Part shown: positions 16,416 to 23,252 of the stretch, in pieces | Position numbering within the stretch: position 1 is the stretch's first letter | How the letters are laid out: every line of letters starts with the position of its first letter | IMG/VR virus record: IMGVR_UViG_3300041586_000229 | Span: 1 to 24,368 of that record | DNA length: 24,368 nucleotides | DNA from: a virus | Strand: one strand, 5' to 3' | The notes under the pieces: generated by a model | The model's input: the letters and a program-made list of their open reading frames with translations, nothing else | Databases searched by the model: none | Told to the model about the DNA's origin: nothing | Position numbers and translations under genes: made by a program

Positions 16416-16738
16416 TGCACATACTATACCAACTGCTAAAGCCACAGCAGGAAGCCGAAATAAAGGCTATTGTAGATAACTATAATGTAGCCGTGGCGCA
16501 AAAGAATAGGAGCGAAGCCGCGCAGGCTGTAATACAGTTTGCCGCTTACTTAAACAACAACAAGGTAGGGTCAAGCCTTATCTGCATAACCTGTGTCGCT
16601 GCCGAAGAAGCTATACGGTATGCCGTAGCTGAATTTGCACTTAAAGCAAAAGAAGTAAAGCCCACAGCGAGAGGGAAAAAGCAAAACGATAGCGTGGGCG
16701 AGCTACCTACTGCTGATGAAACAAATTTAGAAGCGTAA
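16415..16738 (+). CDS. Hypothetical protein, 107 aa, in the head operon
   Basis: Not recognised. Helical: QLLKPQQEAEIKAIVDNYNV, then an Ala/Ile-rich segment with two cysteines in ICITCVAAEEA around residues 57-67, and a charged disordered tail (KPTARGKKQNDSVGE). Translation is coupled to the preceding scaffold-like gene by TAATG, and the major capsid gene begins 17 bp after its stop. A head assembly accessory is inferred from position only. Confidence 0.6.
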   Translation: MHILYQLLKPQQEAEIKAIVDNYNVAVAQKNRSEAAQAVIQFAAYLNNNKVGSSLICITCVAAEEAIRYAVAEFALKAKEVKPTARGKKQNDSVGELPTADETNLEA

Positions 16739-16754
16739 AAAATACATAAACATA

Positions 16755-17951
16755 ATGAGTACAGAATTAAGTATGATGGTAGGCAGGCTGCCTGCTGCCG
16801 AAGGCGTAGAGCTTATTGTAGCTTCACGGTTTAGATACGACCCGCTAACAACAACAACTGCCCCAATCTTTAAGGCTGTTCCAAAGGTTAGCAGCCGCGT
16901 AAAATACAAAGCAAGCTTTATTAGAAAGGCAAGCTACAATGCGCGCCCTGTTGATAGCGTTTGCGATAACTCCAATTTTGGCACGGGCAATAAAGAAGGT
17001 ATTGTATCACGCGAATTTAGCGGCGTGCTTTATGATTATTCAGGCGAGTTGTGTCCTGATGATTTTGCCGAAGTTTGCCAAGCGTGGGCAAATAGTAGCA
17101 TATATCGTATGCTCAACCCTACGGGCGAGTTTCAACGTAACGAACTCTTGCAAGTTATATTTGGCTTGAAATATGAGACGATGCTTGATGATATTGTTCG
17201 TATTGCATGGTACTCAAAAGCAGGCGCATTCGCTGTTAATACAGCAGCTGGTAGCGCGCCTTTTTATATTGGCAGCGTTCCTGCTGGTGCAGATAAGATG
17301 TTGGGCGGCAAACAAAGTGGCGTTTGGGACTTAGCGGCTACTAATGTTGGAGCAGGACTTACTACCTATGTAGATACAAATGATAACACAGTAGCTGGCA
17401 ATATCTTAAACCCTGCTAATATCTATTCTATCCTGCAAAGGTTTATTAATAGCGCATCTGCCGAATTGCGTGGCGTAGCTAAAGGTACAGGTAACTCTCC
17501 CTTCTTTTTGGTAGATAGCTCAGTGTTTGAAGCCTTGCGCGATTACTACACTATGAACGGCGTAAATACCAATCATGTGGCAGCGTGGGATATGCAAATG
17601 CAGGCGCAGGAAGTGCTTATGTTTCAAGGCTACCGCGTTTATAGAGATAACAATGCGGATAAGTTCGATACAGAAATTGGCGCAAAAACAACCTCTACTA
17701 TCGCTGGTAAACTTGTAACACACAGCCGCAACTGCCGTGTCCTCTTTACCGTGCCAAACAATATTTACTTAGGTTTGGATTTGGAAACGCCAAGCGGCGA
17801 TACTATTGGATTGATAGTTGCGCCAGCGGCAGACCAAGTACGTGATGCGGGTAAAATCTTTTGGAAAATGCTTACTTCGGTAGGTATCCTTATAGCCGAG
17901 CCTGAAATGATGGTTGTAGGCTATCCTTCGGTAGCTACTGCATTCCAATAG
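16755..17951 (+). CDS. Probable major capsid protein
   Basis: 398 aa, the usual size for an HK97-fold capsid protein. It follows the protease and scaffold-like genes and precedes a stem-loop, as capsid genes commonly do. The sequence lacks enzyme motifs and has the mixed beta/alpha pattern, with Gly/Ala-rich loops (AAGSAPFYIGSVPAGADKML) and a C-terminal segment KLVTHSRNCRVLFTVPNNIY compatible with the P domain. No certain signature is visible, so the call rests on size, order and general character. The ATG at 16755 has an A-rich leader. Whether the N-terminus is processed by the S49 protease cannot be seen. Confidence 0.7.
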   Translation: MSTELSMMVGRLPAAEGVELIVASRFRYDPLTTTTAPIFKAVPKVSSRVKYKASFIRKASYNARPVDSVCDNSNFGTGNKEGIVSREFSGVLYDYSGELCPDDFAEVCQAWANSSIYRMLNPTGEFQRNELLQVIFGLKYETMLDDIVRIAWYSKAGAFAVNTAAGSAPFYIGSVPAGADKMLGGKQSGVWDLAATNVGAGLTTYVDTNDNTVAGNILNPANIYSILQRFINSASAELRGVAKGTGNSPFFLVDSSVFEALRDYYTMNGVNTNHVAAWDMQMQAQEVLMFQGYRVYRDNNADKFDTEIGAKTTSTIAGKLVTHSRNCRVLFTVPNNIYLGLDLETPSGDTIGLIVAPAADQVRDAGKIFWKMLTSVGILIAEPEMMVVGYPSVATAFQ

Positions 17952-17969
17952 CCGTTCATTAAAATAAAA

Positions 17970-18001
17970 GCGCGTAGGCTTTGGCTTGCCTTAGCCTGCG
18001 C
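17970..18001 (+). terminator. Stem-loop after the capsid gene
   Basis: GCGC-GT-AGGCT (17970-17980) can pair with AGCCTGCGC (17993-18001) across a 12-nt loop, with two bases bulged. The following sequence is T-poor, so it is more likely a partial terminator or mRNA-stabilising hairpin that sets capsid expression above downstream genes than a full stop. Confidence 0.45.
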
Positions 18002-18030
18002 CTTATCAATAAAATCTAAAATATAAAACT

Positions 18031-18606
18031 ATGTGCTTATCTTCTTCAATGCCTGCTGCTGCCAGTTGTAGCCTCGCAGGCGGCATACTTCGGCTGTTAG
18101 TAGCTAATGCTACGGACTTAACAGCAAGCACGCTTACTATAACTAATACAGGTGCAACACGCCACCAAATTACGGCTATTGATGTTGCGTTAGATTGGTA
18201 CGAGATTAAGTTTGACAAAAAACGCGATGCCTCTGCTGCTGCCGAAAATACGCGCCCTGGTGCCGCTGCATTTACGCATACAGTAAGCGTACTTATTAGC
18301 ACAGACGATACAGGCACACATAAATCGCTTATTGATTTGCAGGACTGCTGCGGCGTTGTTTCCCTCGCTAAACTTGCATCTGGTAAGTGGATTCTATTAG
18401 GGTTAAATTACAGCAAATTAGATGCTACCTATGATAGTGCTGATATGCAGGTAAAATACGATTTCACAAGCGGTGCAAACCGTGCTGACGAGGCTGCTGG
18501 TGCAACTGTTGCGCTTAGTACTGAAAACGTAAATTTTGGCTATATGGACGTTGCGCCTGCTGCTGCTGCCACTGCTATCGCTGCTATCGTAGCTAATACG
18601 CCTTAG
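18031..18606 (+). CDS. Virion structural protein, candidate major tail tube
   Basis: 191 aa, not firmly recognised. It has an N-terminal Cys/Ser/Ala-rich stretch (MCLSSSMPAAASCSLAGGIL), beta-strand-like central sequence with FTHTVSVLISTDDTG and ASGKWILLGLNYSKL, and an Ala-rich end (APAAAATAIAAIVA). The size and strand pattern resemble tail tube proteins, and the stem-loop ahead of it would allow independent high expression. Its location between capsid and portal on the head strand is odd for a tail tube; a head decoration protein is the main alternative. Confidence 0.5.
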   Translation: MCLSSSMPAAASCSLAGGILRLLVANATDLTASTLTITNTGATRHQITAIDVALDWYEIKFDKKRDASAAAENTRPGAAAFTHTVSVLISTDDTGTHKSLIDLQDCCGVVSLAKLASGKWILLGLNYSKLDATYDSADMQVKYDFTSGANRADEAAGATVALSTENVNFGYMDVAPAAAATAIAAIVANTP

Positions 18607-18641
18607 TAGTATTTTTACTGCATAAATAAACACTATATACA

Positions 18642-19958
18642 ATGTCGTCCAATCTTTTAAATGAATCTATCTTCGGGGAGCAAACAGCCAACAAAGGCAT
18701 TATGCAAGGCTTGCAAAGTCCGTTACAAGAGGAGTTTAAAGACGGCGACTTCCACCTCGTAAGGGGGCTTGTTGATTACGTCCCTTTTATGGACTGCGGC
18801 GATGCTACCCTACGCGTGGTGCGCGACCTATCGCAGTTAAGCCCAACACAAGCGGCGTGTGTAAATTCTAAAATAGAGTATTGTACAGCAGGCGGGTTGG
18901 GTTTAATTAAAAAGATAGATAGTGTTTTTAAGCGGCAAAATGGCAAAGAGGGCGCGATTACAGATATGGAGCATGATGGCTATGTAGCCTTTTTAGGTAG
19001 CGTTATTGATATAGATACGCTTTTGGCGAAGCTGCAAAAGACGGCAAAGAACCAAATAGTGTATGGCAATAGCGTTATTGAAGTAGTGCTTACAAAGACG
19101 TTAGGTTACCGTGGCGCAGCTATCAATGTTTATGATGCGGCTATGTTTAGGTATAAGCGCGAGATAAACAAAGTAATTACAACGGTGGGCTATATTAGCG
19201 CGCGTTGGGATTATGCCTATGTAAGCAGAAACCCAAACGAGATAGTAGAGTATGCTATGTACCCCGCGTTTAAAGAACACGAGGACGGGACGCTACGCAG
19301 CTTAATACACGTAAAAGATGATGCGCTGCACCGCCAGTGGTACGGCTTGCCAACTTCTTTTAGTAGCATTTACTCTCAATTTTTAGAGTATCAATTAGGT
19401 AAGTACTCGACGCGTGGCTATGAGAACTTTTGGCTGCCCGCTGCTTTCATTGAGACCTACGATATGCCTTATGAAACAGATACAGAGGAGGCGGCAAAGG
19501 CGGCGCGGGAGTTGGTGCGCCAAATGGGCAATATCTATACGAATAGCGGCGACGGCAAGAAGTTGCCTATCGTTTTTCGTAGCGTACCCGAAGGCACTAC
19601 ACCTTCTACAATTACGCAATTCTCGCCACAAACGCACGAAAACTTCCACGTAGCGATGAAAGAGATAGCGCAATCGCAGATACTAAAATCGCATGGCTGG
19701 CATAGTAGTTTATTAGAAAAGACGGTAGGCTCGATAGGCAATAGCAGCGAAAATGCAGACCTTGCGCTTATAACAGACAAGACGATAATTAAGCCTTTGC
19801 AGAGCAAAATTCTGTATGCTTACCAAACTGCTATTAAGGAGGTAGAGAAGTGGGTAGGCTTTAATAATGCAGCAGGCTTAACTATCGACTTGAAAAGCGT
19901 TTTTGAGGCCGGGCCAGCTACTGAACCTATTATTACGCCTGCCTTAAATATAGTCTAA
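18642..19958 (+). CDS. Portal protein
   Basis: 438 aa. Portal proteins form the dodecameric ring at one capsid vertex through which DNA passes and to which terminase and connector bind. Seen: an N-terminal ATLRVVRDLSQLSPTQAACV region, KNQIVYGNSVIEVV near residues 136-149, and HRQWYGLPTSFSSIYSQ near 227-243, the typical portal WYGLP motif ahead of the long helix; a late acidic/helical segment with NADLALITDKTIIKPLQSKI fits the end of the clip/crown region. Length is normal for PBSX/HK97-type portals. It stands after the capsid gene instead of before the protease. Confidence 0.82.
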   Translation: MSSNLLNESIFGEQTANKGIMQGLQSPLQEEFKDGDFHLVRGLVDYVPFMDCGDATLRVVRDLSQLSPTQAACVNSKIEYCTAGGLGLIKKIDSVFKRQNGKEGAITDMEHDGYVAFLGSVIDIDTLLAKLQKTAKNQIVYGNSVIEVVLTKTLGYRGAAINVYDAAMFRYKREINKVITTVGYISARWDYAYVSRNPNEIVEYAMYPAFKEHEDGTLRSLIHVKDDALHRQWYGLPTSFSSIYSQFLEYQLGKYSTRGYENFWLPAAFIETYDMPYETDTEEAAKAARELVRQMGNIYTNSGDGKKLPIVFRSVPEGTTPSTITQFSPQTHENFHVAMKEIAQSQILKSHGWHSSLLEKTVGSIGNSSENADLALITDKTIIKPLQSKILYAYQTAIKEVEKWVGFNNAAGLTIDLKSVFEAGPATEPIITPALNIV

Positions 19959-19961
19959 GAT

Positions 19962-20675
19962 ATGAACGCATACGATACGCTAATAAGCGCAAATGATATA
20001 CGCATAAGCGGCATGATAGGCTCGCAAACAGATACGGCGCAACTTGCAAACTTAATAATCGTAACAGAGGAAAGTTTGTTTAATACGTACTTCGGTCGCC
20101 CCTTTTATGCCGCTCTTTTTACTGATGCTATTGTATATGCGCCAACGCCTTATGCAAATAGCACAATTTATTTAACGGGTGCTTTTGTGATTTTTAACGG
20201 GCTTATATACGAGGTATTACAAGATACGACAGGTGCACAAGTGCCTGCTCAAAATAATACATACTTTGCTTTAGCCCCTAAATTTGGCACAGCAGCTAAT
20301 GAATTTCTATGGCAGCGGTACTTAAAGCGGCTTTTGTGTTGGGCGGCAGCAAATGAATTTGTTATACCGTCCTCGCTAAAGCAAACCGAAAAGGGTATCA
20401 TAAAACTTAAAGACGACAATTTTGACGCTGCTAATAAAAGCGATTTAGCTACCCTAAAGGAGTTTAACTACCAGCGCATAAAGTTGTCAATAAGTGTTAT
20501 GGAGGAGTATGTAATGGAAAATAGCGCAAGCTTCCCTACCTACAAGCGCGTTGCTGATGCAGCGGCTGACTTATGCAATAAAGATGTGCCAACAGATAAG
20601 AAATATAGACGCAATACATACGGCTTTATTTTCCCAGATGGCGATAACGAAAACTGCAATATATGCCCCTCTTAG
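19962..20675 (+). CDS. Head-tail connector-like protein with a beta-rich insert
   Basis: 237 aa, starting 4 bp after the portal stop, the usual place for the adaptor that extends the portal ring. The N-terminus (LISANDIRISGMIGSQTDTA) and the later helices (ANEFLWQRYLKRLLCWAAAN; LKEFNYQRIKLSISVMEEYV) fit a helical adaptor of the gp6/DUF6712 kind. Between them, about residues 64-105, lies an Asn/Tyr/Thr-rich beta segment with STIYLTGAFVIFNGLIYEVL that looks like a carbohydrate-binding or chitin-binding-like insert. It ends in a Cys-containing tail (CNICPS) and overlaps the next gene by 13 bp. Confidence 0.65.
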   Translation: MNAYDTLISANDIRISGMIGSQTDTAQLANLIIVTEESLFNTYFGRPFYAALFTDAIVYAPTPYANSTIYLTGAFVIFNGLIYEVLQDTTGAQVPAQNNTYFALAPKFGTAANEFLWQRYLKRLLCWAAANEFVIPSSLKQTEKGIIKLKDDNFDAANKSDLATLKEFNYQRIKLSISVMEEYVMENSASFPTYKRVADAAADLCNKDVPTDKKYRRNTYGFIFPDGDNENCNICPS

Positions 20676-20944
20676 ATAAAATACGAGACCTTACGACGGC
20701 AGCGAAAGGGCTTGCCAAATTAGCCTTAGGCGGCTATGATGCTACGCAGGTAACAGATGGAGTATATACGGCACGCAGGGCGGTATGTAGCACCTGCCCA
20801 AAGTACAAAAGCATAACGGGGCAGTGCGGCGAGTGTGGCTGCTTTTTGGCTGTAAAGGCGCGCTTAATGTTTGACCCCGTGGCGCAGGAACGTACAGGGC
20901 AAAAGACTAAAACAAGCTGCCCGCAGGGGCTGTGGATAGATTAA
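20663..20944 (+). CDS. Cys-rich, probable zinc-binding small protein (DUF6171-like)
   Basis: 93 aa. Six cysteines are arranged as C42-x2-C45, C55-x2-C58-x-C60 and C86, in the context CSTCPKYKS, QCGECGCFL and SCPQGLW. Two CxxC pairs suggest a zinc ribbon. The N-terminus LLDKIRDLTTAAKGLAKLAL is a likely helix. I associate this Cys pattern with small proteins encoded beside portal/connector genes in Bacteroidota phages (memory, not searched). It overlaps the connector gene by 13 bp. Function unknown: it may fold as a structural knob on the neck or act as an assembly factor. Confidence 0.6.
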   Translation: MPLLDKIRDLTTAAKGLAKLALGGYDATQVTDGVYTARRAVCSTCPKYKSITGQCGECGCFLAVKARLMFDPVAQERTGQKTKTSCPQGLWID

Positions 20945-20970
20945 TTAATTATCATAAAACAATCATACAA

Positions 20971-21420
20971 ATGCAAAAATACACAGACCAAAGGGTAGGC
21001 GATATACTGCTTAATGCGCCAGTCCAATTTACAAGCTATTTAGATGTCGCTGACGGCATTCTTTGCAAATGCGACACAAGCGCAAACAGCACGGGCGCAA
21101 TAGTTTTAAAAACAGCTACTATTGCGCTACCTACCGCGCCAACTACTAAAATAGTAGATGCGATTAAATACACAGACCATAACGGCGTGGCGCAGGTATT
21201 TACATTTAACCGCCAGTATCTTTTTAGTACACTTAGTGTGGCGGGCATATATACCGAACTCAATAAAGAAGTAGTTGCCCTTTTTAGTCGCTTCCTCGTA
21301 GGTAGCGGTAACGCCATCGCAGGCAAAGTATCTAATAACCTCGTTGTTAAAGTTACTGCTCGCACGCCTTTTACGCCAACGTTCTTAGTTGTCGATGGCG
21401 TAGATATTGCTTTTGTTTAG
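20971..21420 (+). CDS. Hypothetical virion-operon protein, 149 aa
   Basis: Not recognised. Beta-rich with a hydrophobic core: VGDILLNAPVQFTSYLDVAD, GVAQVFTFNRQYLFSTLSV, LVVKVTARTPFTPTFLVVDG. No membrane segment. The ATG at 20971 is chosen; an in-frame GTG at 20932 would overlap the previous gene and add 13 residues without coding character. A 26-bp gap precedes it and a terminator-like hairpin follows, so it may be a separately balanced structural protein (decoration, fibre or tail). Confidence 0.6.
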   Translation: MQKYTDQRVGDILLNAPVQFTSYLDVADGILCKCDTSANSTGAIVLKTATIALPTAPTTKIVDAIKYTDHNGVAQVFTFNRQYLFSTLSVAGIYTELNKEVVALFSRFLVGSGNAIAGKVSNNLVVKVTARTPFTPTFLVVDGVDIAFV

Positions 21421-21460
21421 GTAGCATAAACAAAAAAATAATTTATAAAATCTTGAAAAG

Positions 21461-21493
21461 AGGCGCGAGGCAATTTGTCGTTGCGCCTTTTTT
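21461..21493 (+). terminator. Rho-independent terminator or attenuator
   Basis: AGGCGCGA (21461-21468) pairs with TTGCGCCT (21481-21488), an 8-bp stem with one G-T wobble and a 12-nt loop, followed by a run of six T (21488-21493). It lies between two genes of the same strand, 16 bp before the next ATG, so full termination would cut off the downstream genes unless there is read-through or another promoter. Confidence 0.65.
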
Positions 21494-21509
21494 GTAAATC
21501 TTAACCATA

Positions 21510-22286
21510 ATGGCAGTATTATATGTTTTCCCTTCGGCTGAATTTATACAATTTCGCGACCAAAATAACCAATATATAACTACTATTCATTATAGCGAGT
21601 TGTCTTTTGGGTTAGACGCTAACGCTAATGTTCAATTTTCGCACCGCCGCGAATCAGCACAAATCTACCCTATTCAATCCGCCCCCTTTGCTGAAGTATT
21701 GAAAGCTAATGGCACACCTTACAATGCAGTAAATATTAATGCTTTTGTAACTGCATTTACGGCCGCGCTGCCTACTAATATTGTTGGCGGGGGCACAGAT
21801 AATAAAAAGTTTGCTTGGGACCAGATGGTTTTTGATAAAACTACGGATAAGGCTGCCCGCCAAATTACAAAATTTGATTCTACCTTAGACACTTTTGCAG
21901 TAAGTTATACCACTATTGATGGCGCGGCTTATGTGCCAGCTGATTTAGAGCTTATTACAACTGACATTTTATGTTCTTTTGATACAGCAGCCAGTCTTAA
22001 TACAATAAAAAGTTTTACTAATAATTTCAACGCAGGCAATCCGCAAACTTTTACCAATACCGTAAAAGTAGTTGGCTTGCAAACTGTAGTAACGGGTGCG
22101 CATTCTATAAAATTAGTTGCTTTAACCTCATCAACTTTTTCCGTCAATGGCGTTACTTACCCCAAAACAACAGCAAGCGGCGGCATTATTGTAGATGTAC
22201 TGCTACGGGCTTCAGCAGGGCGCACCCTTGCGCAGCTTAATTATGAAGTTTTGACGGGTACGGTATTAGAAACTGTAGAAGTTTAG
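21510..22286 (+). CDS. Hypothetical structural protein, 258 aa
   Basis: Not recognised. It is rich in Thr, Asn, Ala and Phe with many short beta strands (for example QYITTIHYSELSFGLDANAN near the start and AHSIKLVALTSSTFSVNGVT near 195-215), and has no membrane segment or catalytic motif. The composition is typical of phage fibre, decoration or appendage proteins. The hairpin with T-tract just upstream and the stem-loop just downstream mark it as a unit that may be expressed separately from the head genes. Confidence 0.6.
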   Translation: MAVLYVFPSAEFIQFRDQNNQYITTIHYSELSFGLDANANVQFSHRRESAQIYPIQSAPFAEVLKANGTPYNAVNINAFVTAFTAALPTNIVGGGTDNKKFAWDQMVFDKTTDKAARQITKFDSTLDTFAVSYTTIDGAAYVPADLELITTDILCSFDTAASLNTIKSFTNNFNAGNPQTFTNTVKVVGLQTVVTGAHSIKLVALTSSTFSVNGVTYPKTTASGGIIVDVLLRASAGRTLAQLNYEVLTGTVLETVEV

Positions 22287-22318
22287 TATTGCGTCTCCCT
22301 TGATAAAAGCCCCTTTAC

Positions 22319-22346
22319 TTTGGGCGAGCGTGTCGGCTCGCCCAAA
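22319..22346 (+). promoter_or_regulatory. Perfect 11-bp stem-loop upstream of the small membrane genes
   Basis: TTTGGGCGAGC (22319-22329) and GCTCGCCCAAA (22336-22346) are exact reverse complements around a 6-nt loop. It ends 13 bp before the ATG at 22360. No T-tract follows on the plus strand, so it is not a standard terminator. It could shield or expose the translation start of the membrane gene, stabilise the mRNA, or mark a processing site. Confidence 0.55.
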
Positions 22347-22359
22347 AACAAATAAAAAA

Positions 22360-22560
22360 ATGGAGGAAAAACTATACAAAATAATTACGCAACAGCAGGC
22401 GATGTTAGAGGCCTTTACCGCGCATATAGATACGCTATATTATATAATTTACGCACTGCTTATTGTGCTGCTTATATACGCCGCTGCAAACGTTTTCTTT
22501 TCTTATTATATAGACATTATAGACTTTATACAAATGTTATGGACAAAAATAAAAAAATAG
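22360..22560 (+). CDS. Small membrane protein, holin-like candidate (66 aa)
   Basis: The ATG at 22360, directly after a run of A, is preferred over an in-frame ATG at 22300 whose first 20 codons pass through the stem-loop. Residues 1-26 are charged and helical (EEKLYKIITQQQAMLEAF); residues 28-55 are strongly hydrophobic (YYIIYALLIVLLIYAAANVF), giving one membrane helix; and the end is Lys-rich (WTKIKK). Small size, membrane helix, charged C-terminus and position at the end of the late operon fit a holin or lysis accessory. No endolysin is found in this window, so the role is tentative. Confidence 0.6.
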   Translation: MEEKLYKIITQQQAMLEAFTAHIDTLYYIIYALLIVLLIYAAANVFFSYYIDIIDFIQMLWTKIKK

Positions 22561-22781
22561 AATTACGCAAGCTTCGCCCGCGTATAGAGCGCGCGCGTAC
22601 AACCTTCGGGCTTATCTGTATAGCCACAGCCACCTGTTTAATCATTCCCGTCTTAGGCGTTGATATTTTGGCACAGCATAAGCAAATAGAAAAGCAAGTA
22701 GATACACTTCAAAAGCAGATTTTTATATATGGTGACGAGGGCACAGCAAAAGGCAGCGTTGTTTTTACGAGCCAAAAGTAA
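22539..22781 (+). CDS. Small single-pass membrane protein, spanin-like architecture (80 aa)
   Basis: The ATG at 22539 overlaps the preceding gene by 22 bp. A very basic N-terminus (KKIELRKLRPRIERAR) is followed by a membrane helix around residues 22-45 (FGLICIATATCLIIPVLGV) and a short Gln/Lys coiled coil (HKQIEKQVDTLQKQ). This topology (cytoplasmic N-terminus, one helix, external coil) matches inner-membrane spanins and also some holin partners. No lipoprotein partner with a lipobox is seen nearby. It is the last gene before the strong terminator at 22794. Confidence 0.6.
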   Translation: MDKNKKIELRKLRPRIERARTTFGLICIATATCLIIPVLGVDILAQHKQIEKQVDTLQKQIFIYGDEGTAKGSVVFTSQK

Positions 22782-22793
22782 ATATCTAAAAAA

Positions 22794-22830
22794 AGGCACG
22801 CCACAAATTAATGCGGCGCGCCTTTTTTTT
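22794..22830. terminator. Strong bidirectional terminator
   Basis: AGGCACGCC (22794-22802) pairs with GGCGCGCCT (22815-22823) with a single A/C mismatch and a 12-nt loop. Eight T follow on the plus strand (22823-22830), and a run of A precedes the stem (22788-22794) that forms a T7 tract on the minus strand. It ends the rightward head operon and can also stop leftward transcription from the 58-aa gene. Confidence 0.85.
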
Positions 22831-22920
22831 AATTTAAAATGTATCTCATGTTTTTTTAGTGTGAAAAAATGCCCTTCAAAAGGATTTTAACTCGGGTTGT
22901 CGTGCCGCGTTATGGTGGTG

Positions 22921-23097
22921 CTAATCTTCCAACTTAGAAATAGCAGCCTCGATGCGCGCTGTTTGTGCTACAATTTCGCCAACTGTTGCTGTGCTTGCCA
23001 GCGGCGTAAAAGGCACAGCGTCTAATATGGCTTTAATGATTGCCAATTGTTGTGCGTGGGCAGCCTTAGCTTGCTCCAAAGTTATACCGTCGGGCAT
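22921..23097 (-). CDS. Small helical protein, 58 aa, separately transcribed
   Basis: A short gene: ATG at 23097-23095, TAG at 22923-22921. The product is Ala-rich and helical in two parts, ITLEQAKAAHAQQLAIIKAI then a PFTPLAS turn and TVGEIVAQTARIEAAISKLE. No cysteines or membrane segment. A -7-like TATATTTG lies about 32 bp upstream, and transcription would end at the bidirectional terminator. It is isolated between convergent units. Composition matches the surrounding phage genes. Function unknown; a small regulator or structural helix-turn-helix hairpin protein is possible. Confidence 0.6.
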   Translation of the reverse strand: MPDGITLEQAKAAHAQQLAIIKAILDAVPFTPLASTATVGEIVAQTARIEAAISKLED

Positions 23098-23128
23098 AGT
23101 TTTATATTTATACGATTAATTAATAGCG

Positions 23129-23136
23129 CAAATATA
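23129..23136 (-). promoter_or_regulatory. Candidate -7 element for the 58-aa gene
   Basis: TATATTTG on the minus strand fits TAnnTTTG exactly and lies 32 bp before the ATG at 23097. No clear TTG is found at the -33 spacing (a TTTTG lies directly adjacent instead), so the promoter is plausible but incomplete. Confidence 0.4.
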
Positions 23137-23201
23137 CCACAAAAGCGCGGGATTACAGCCTAATTGCCATCTTTAATTAAAAGCAATACAAATACTTACA
23201 A

Positions 23202-23247
23202 AACCCTAAAAACGCGCTACAAGCTAATGTAGTGCATTTTTAGGGTT
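23202..23247. terminator. 20-bp stem-loop after the DUF4942 gene
   Basis: The arms 23202-23221 (AACCCTAAAAACGCG and onward) and 23228-23247 pair over 20 bp with one C-A mismatch and one G-T wobble around a 6-nt loop. It begins 5 bp after the stop of the minus-strand gene at 23253. The T5 tract lies inside the arm rather than after it, so it is probably a terminator or 3'-end stabilising hairpin, working in either direction. Confidence 0.6.
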
Positions 23248-23252
23248 CGGGG

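Noticed and set aside
20932-20970. GTG start at 20932 for the 149-aa gene
   Set aside because: It overlaps the Cys-rich gene and adds a stretch with no coding character; the ATG at 20971 has the usual A-rich leader.
22300-22359. ATG at 22300 for the holin-like gene
   Set aside because: The added 20 residues are encoded by the perfect stem-loop and do not resemble a membrane-protein N-terminus.
22861-22920. Possible attachment site or tRNA fragment after the terminator
   Set aside because: A TTCAAAAGG stretch looks slightly like a T-arm, but no cloverleaf can be drawn and no repeat of it was found in the window.
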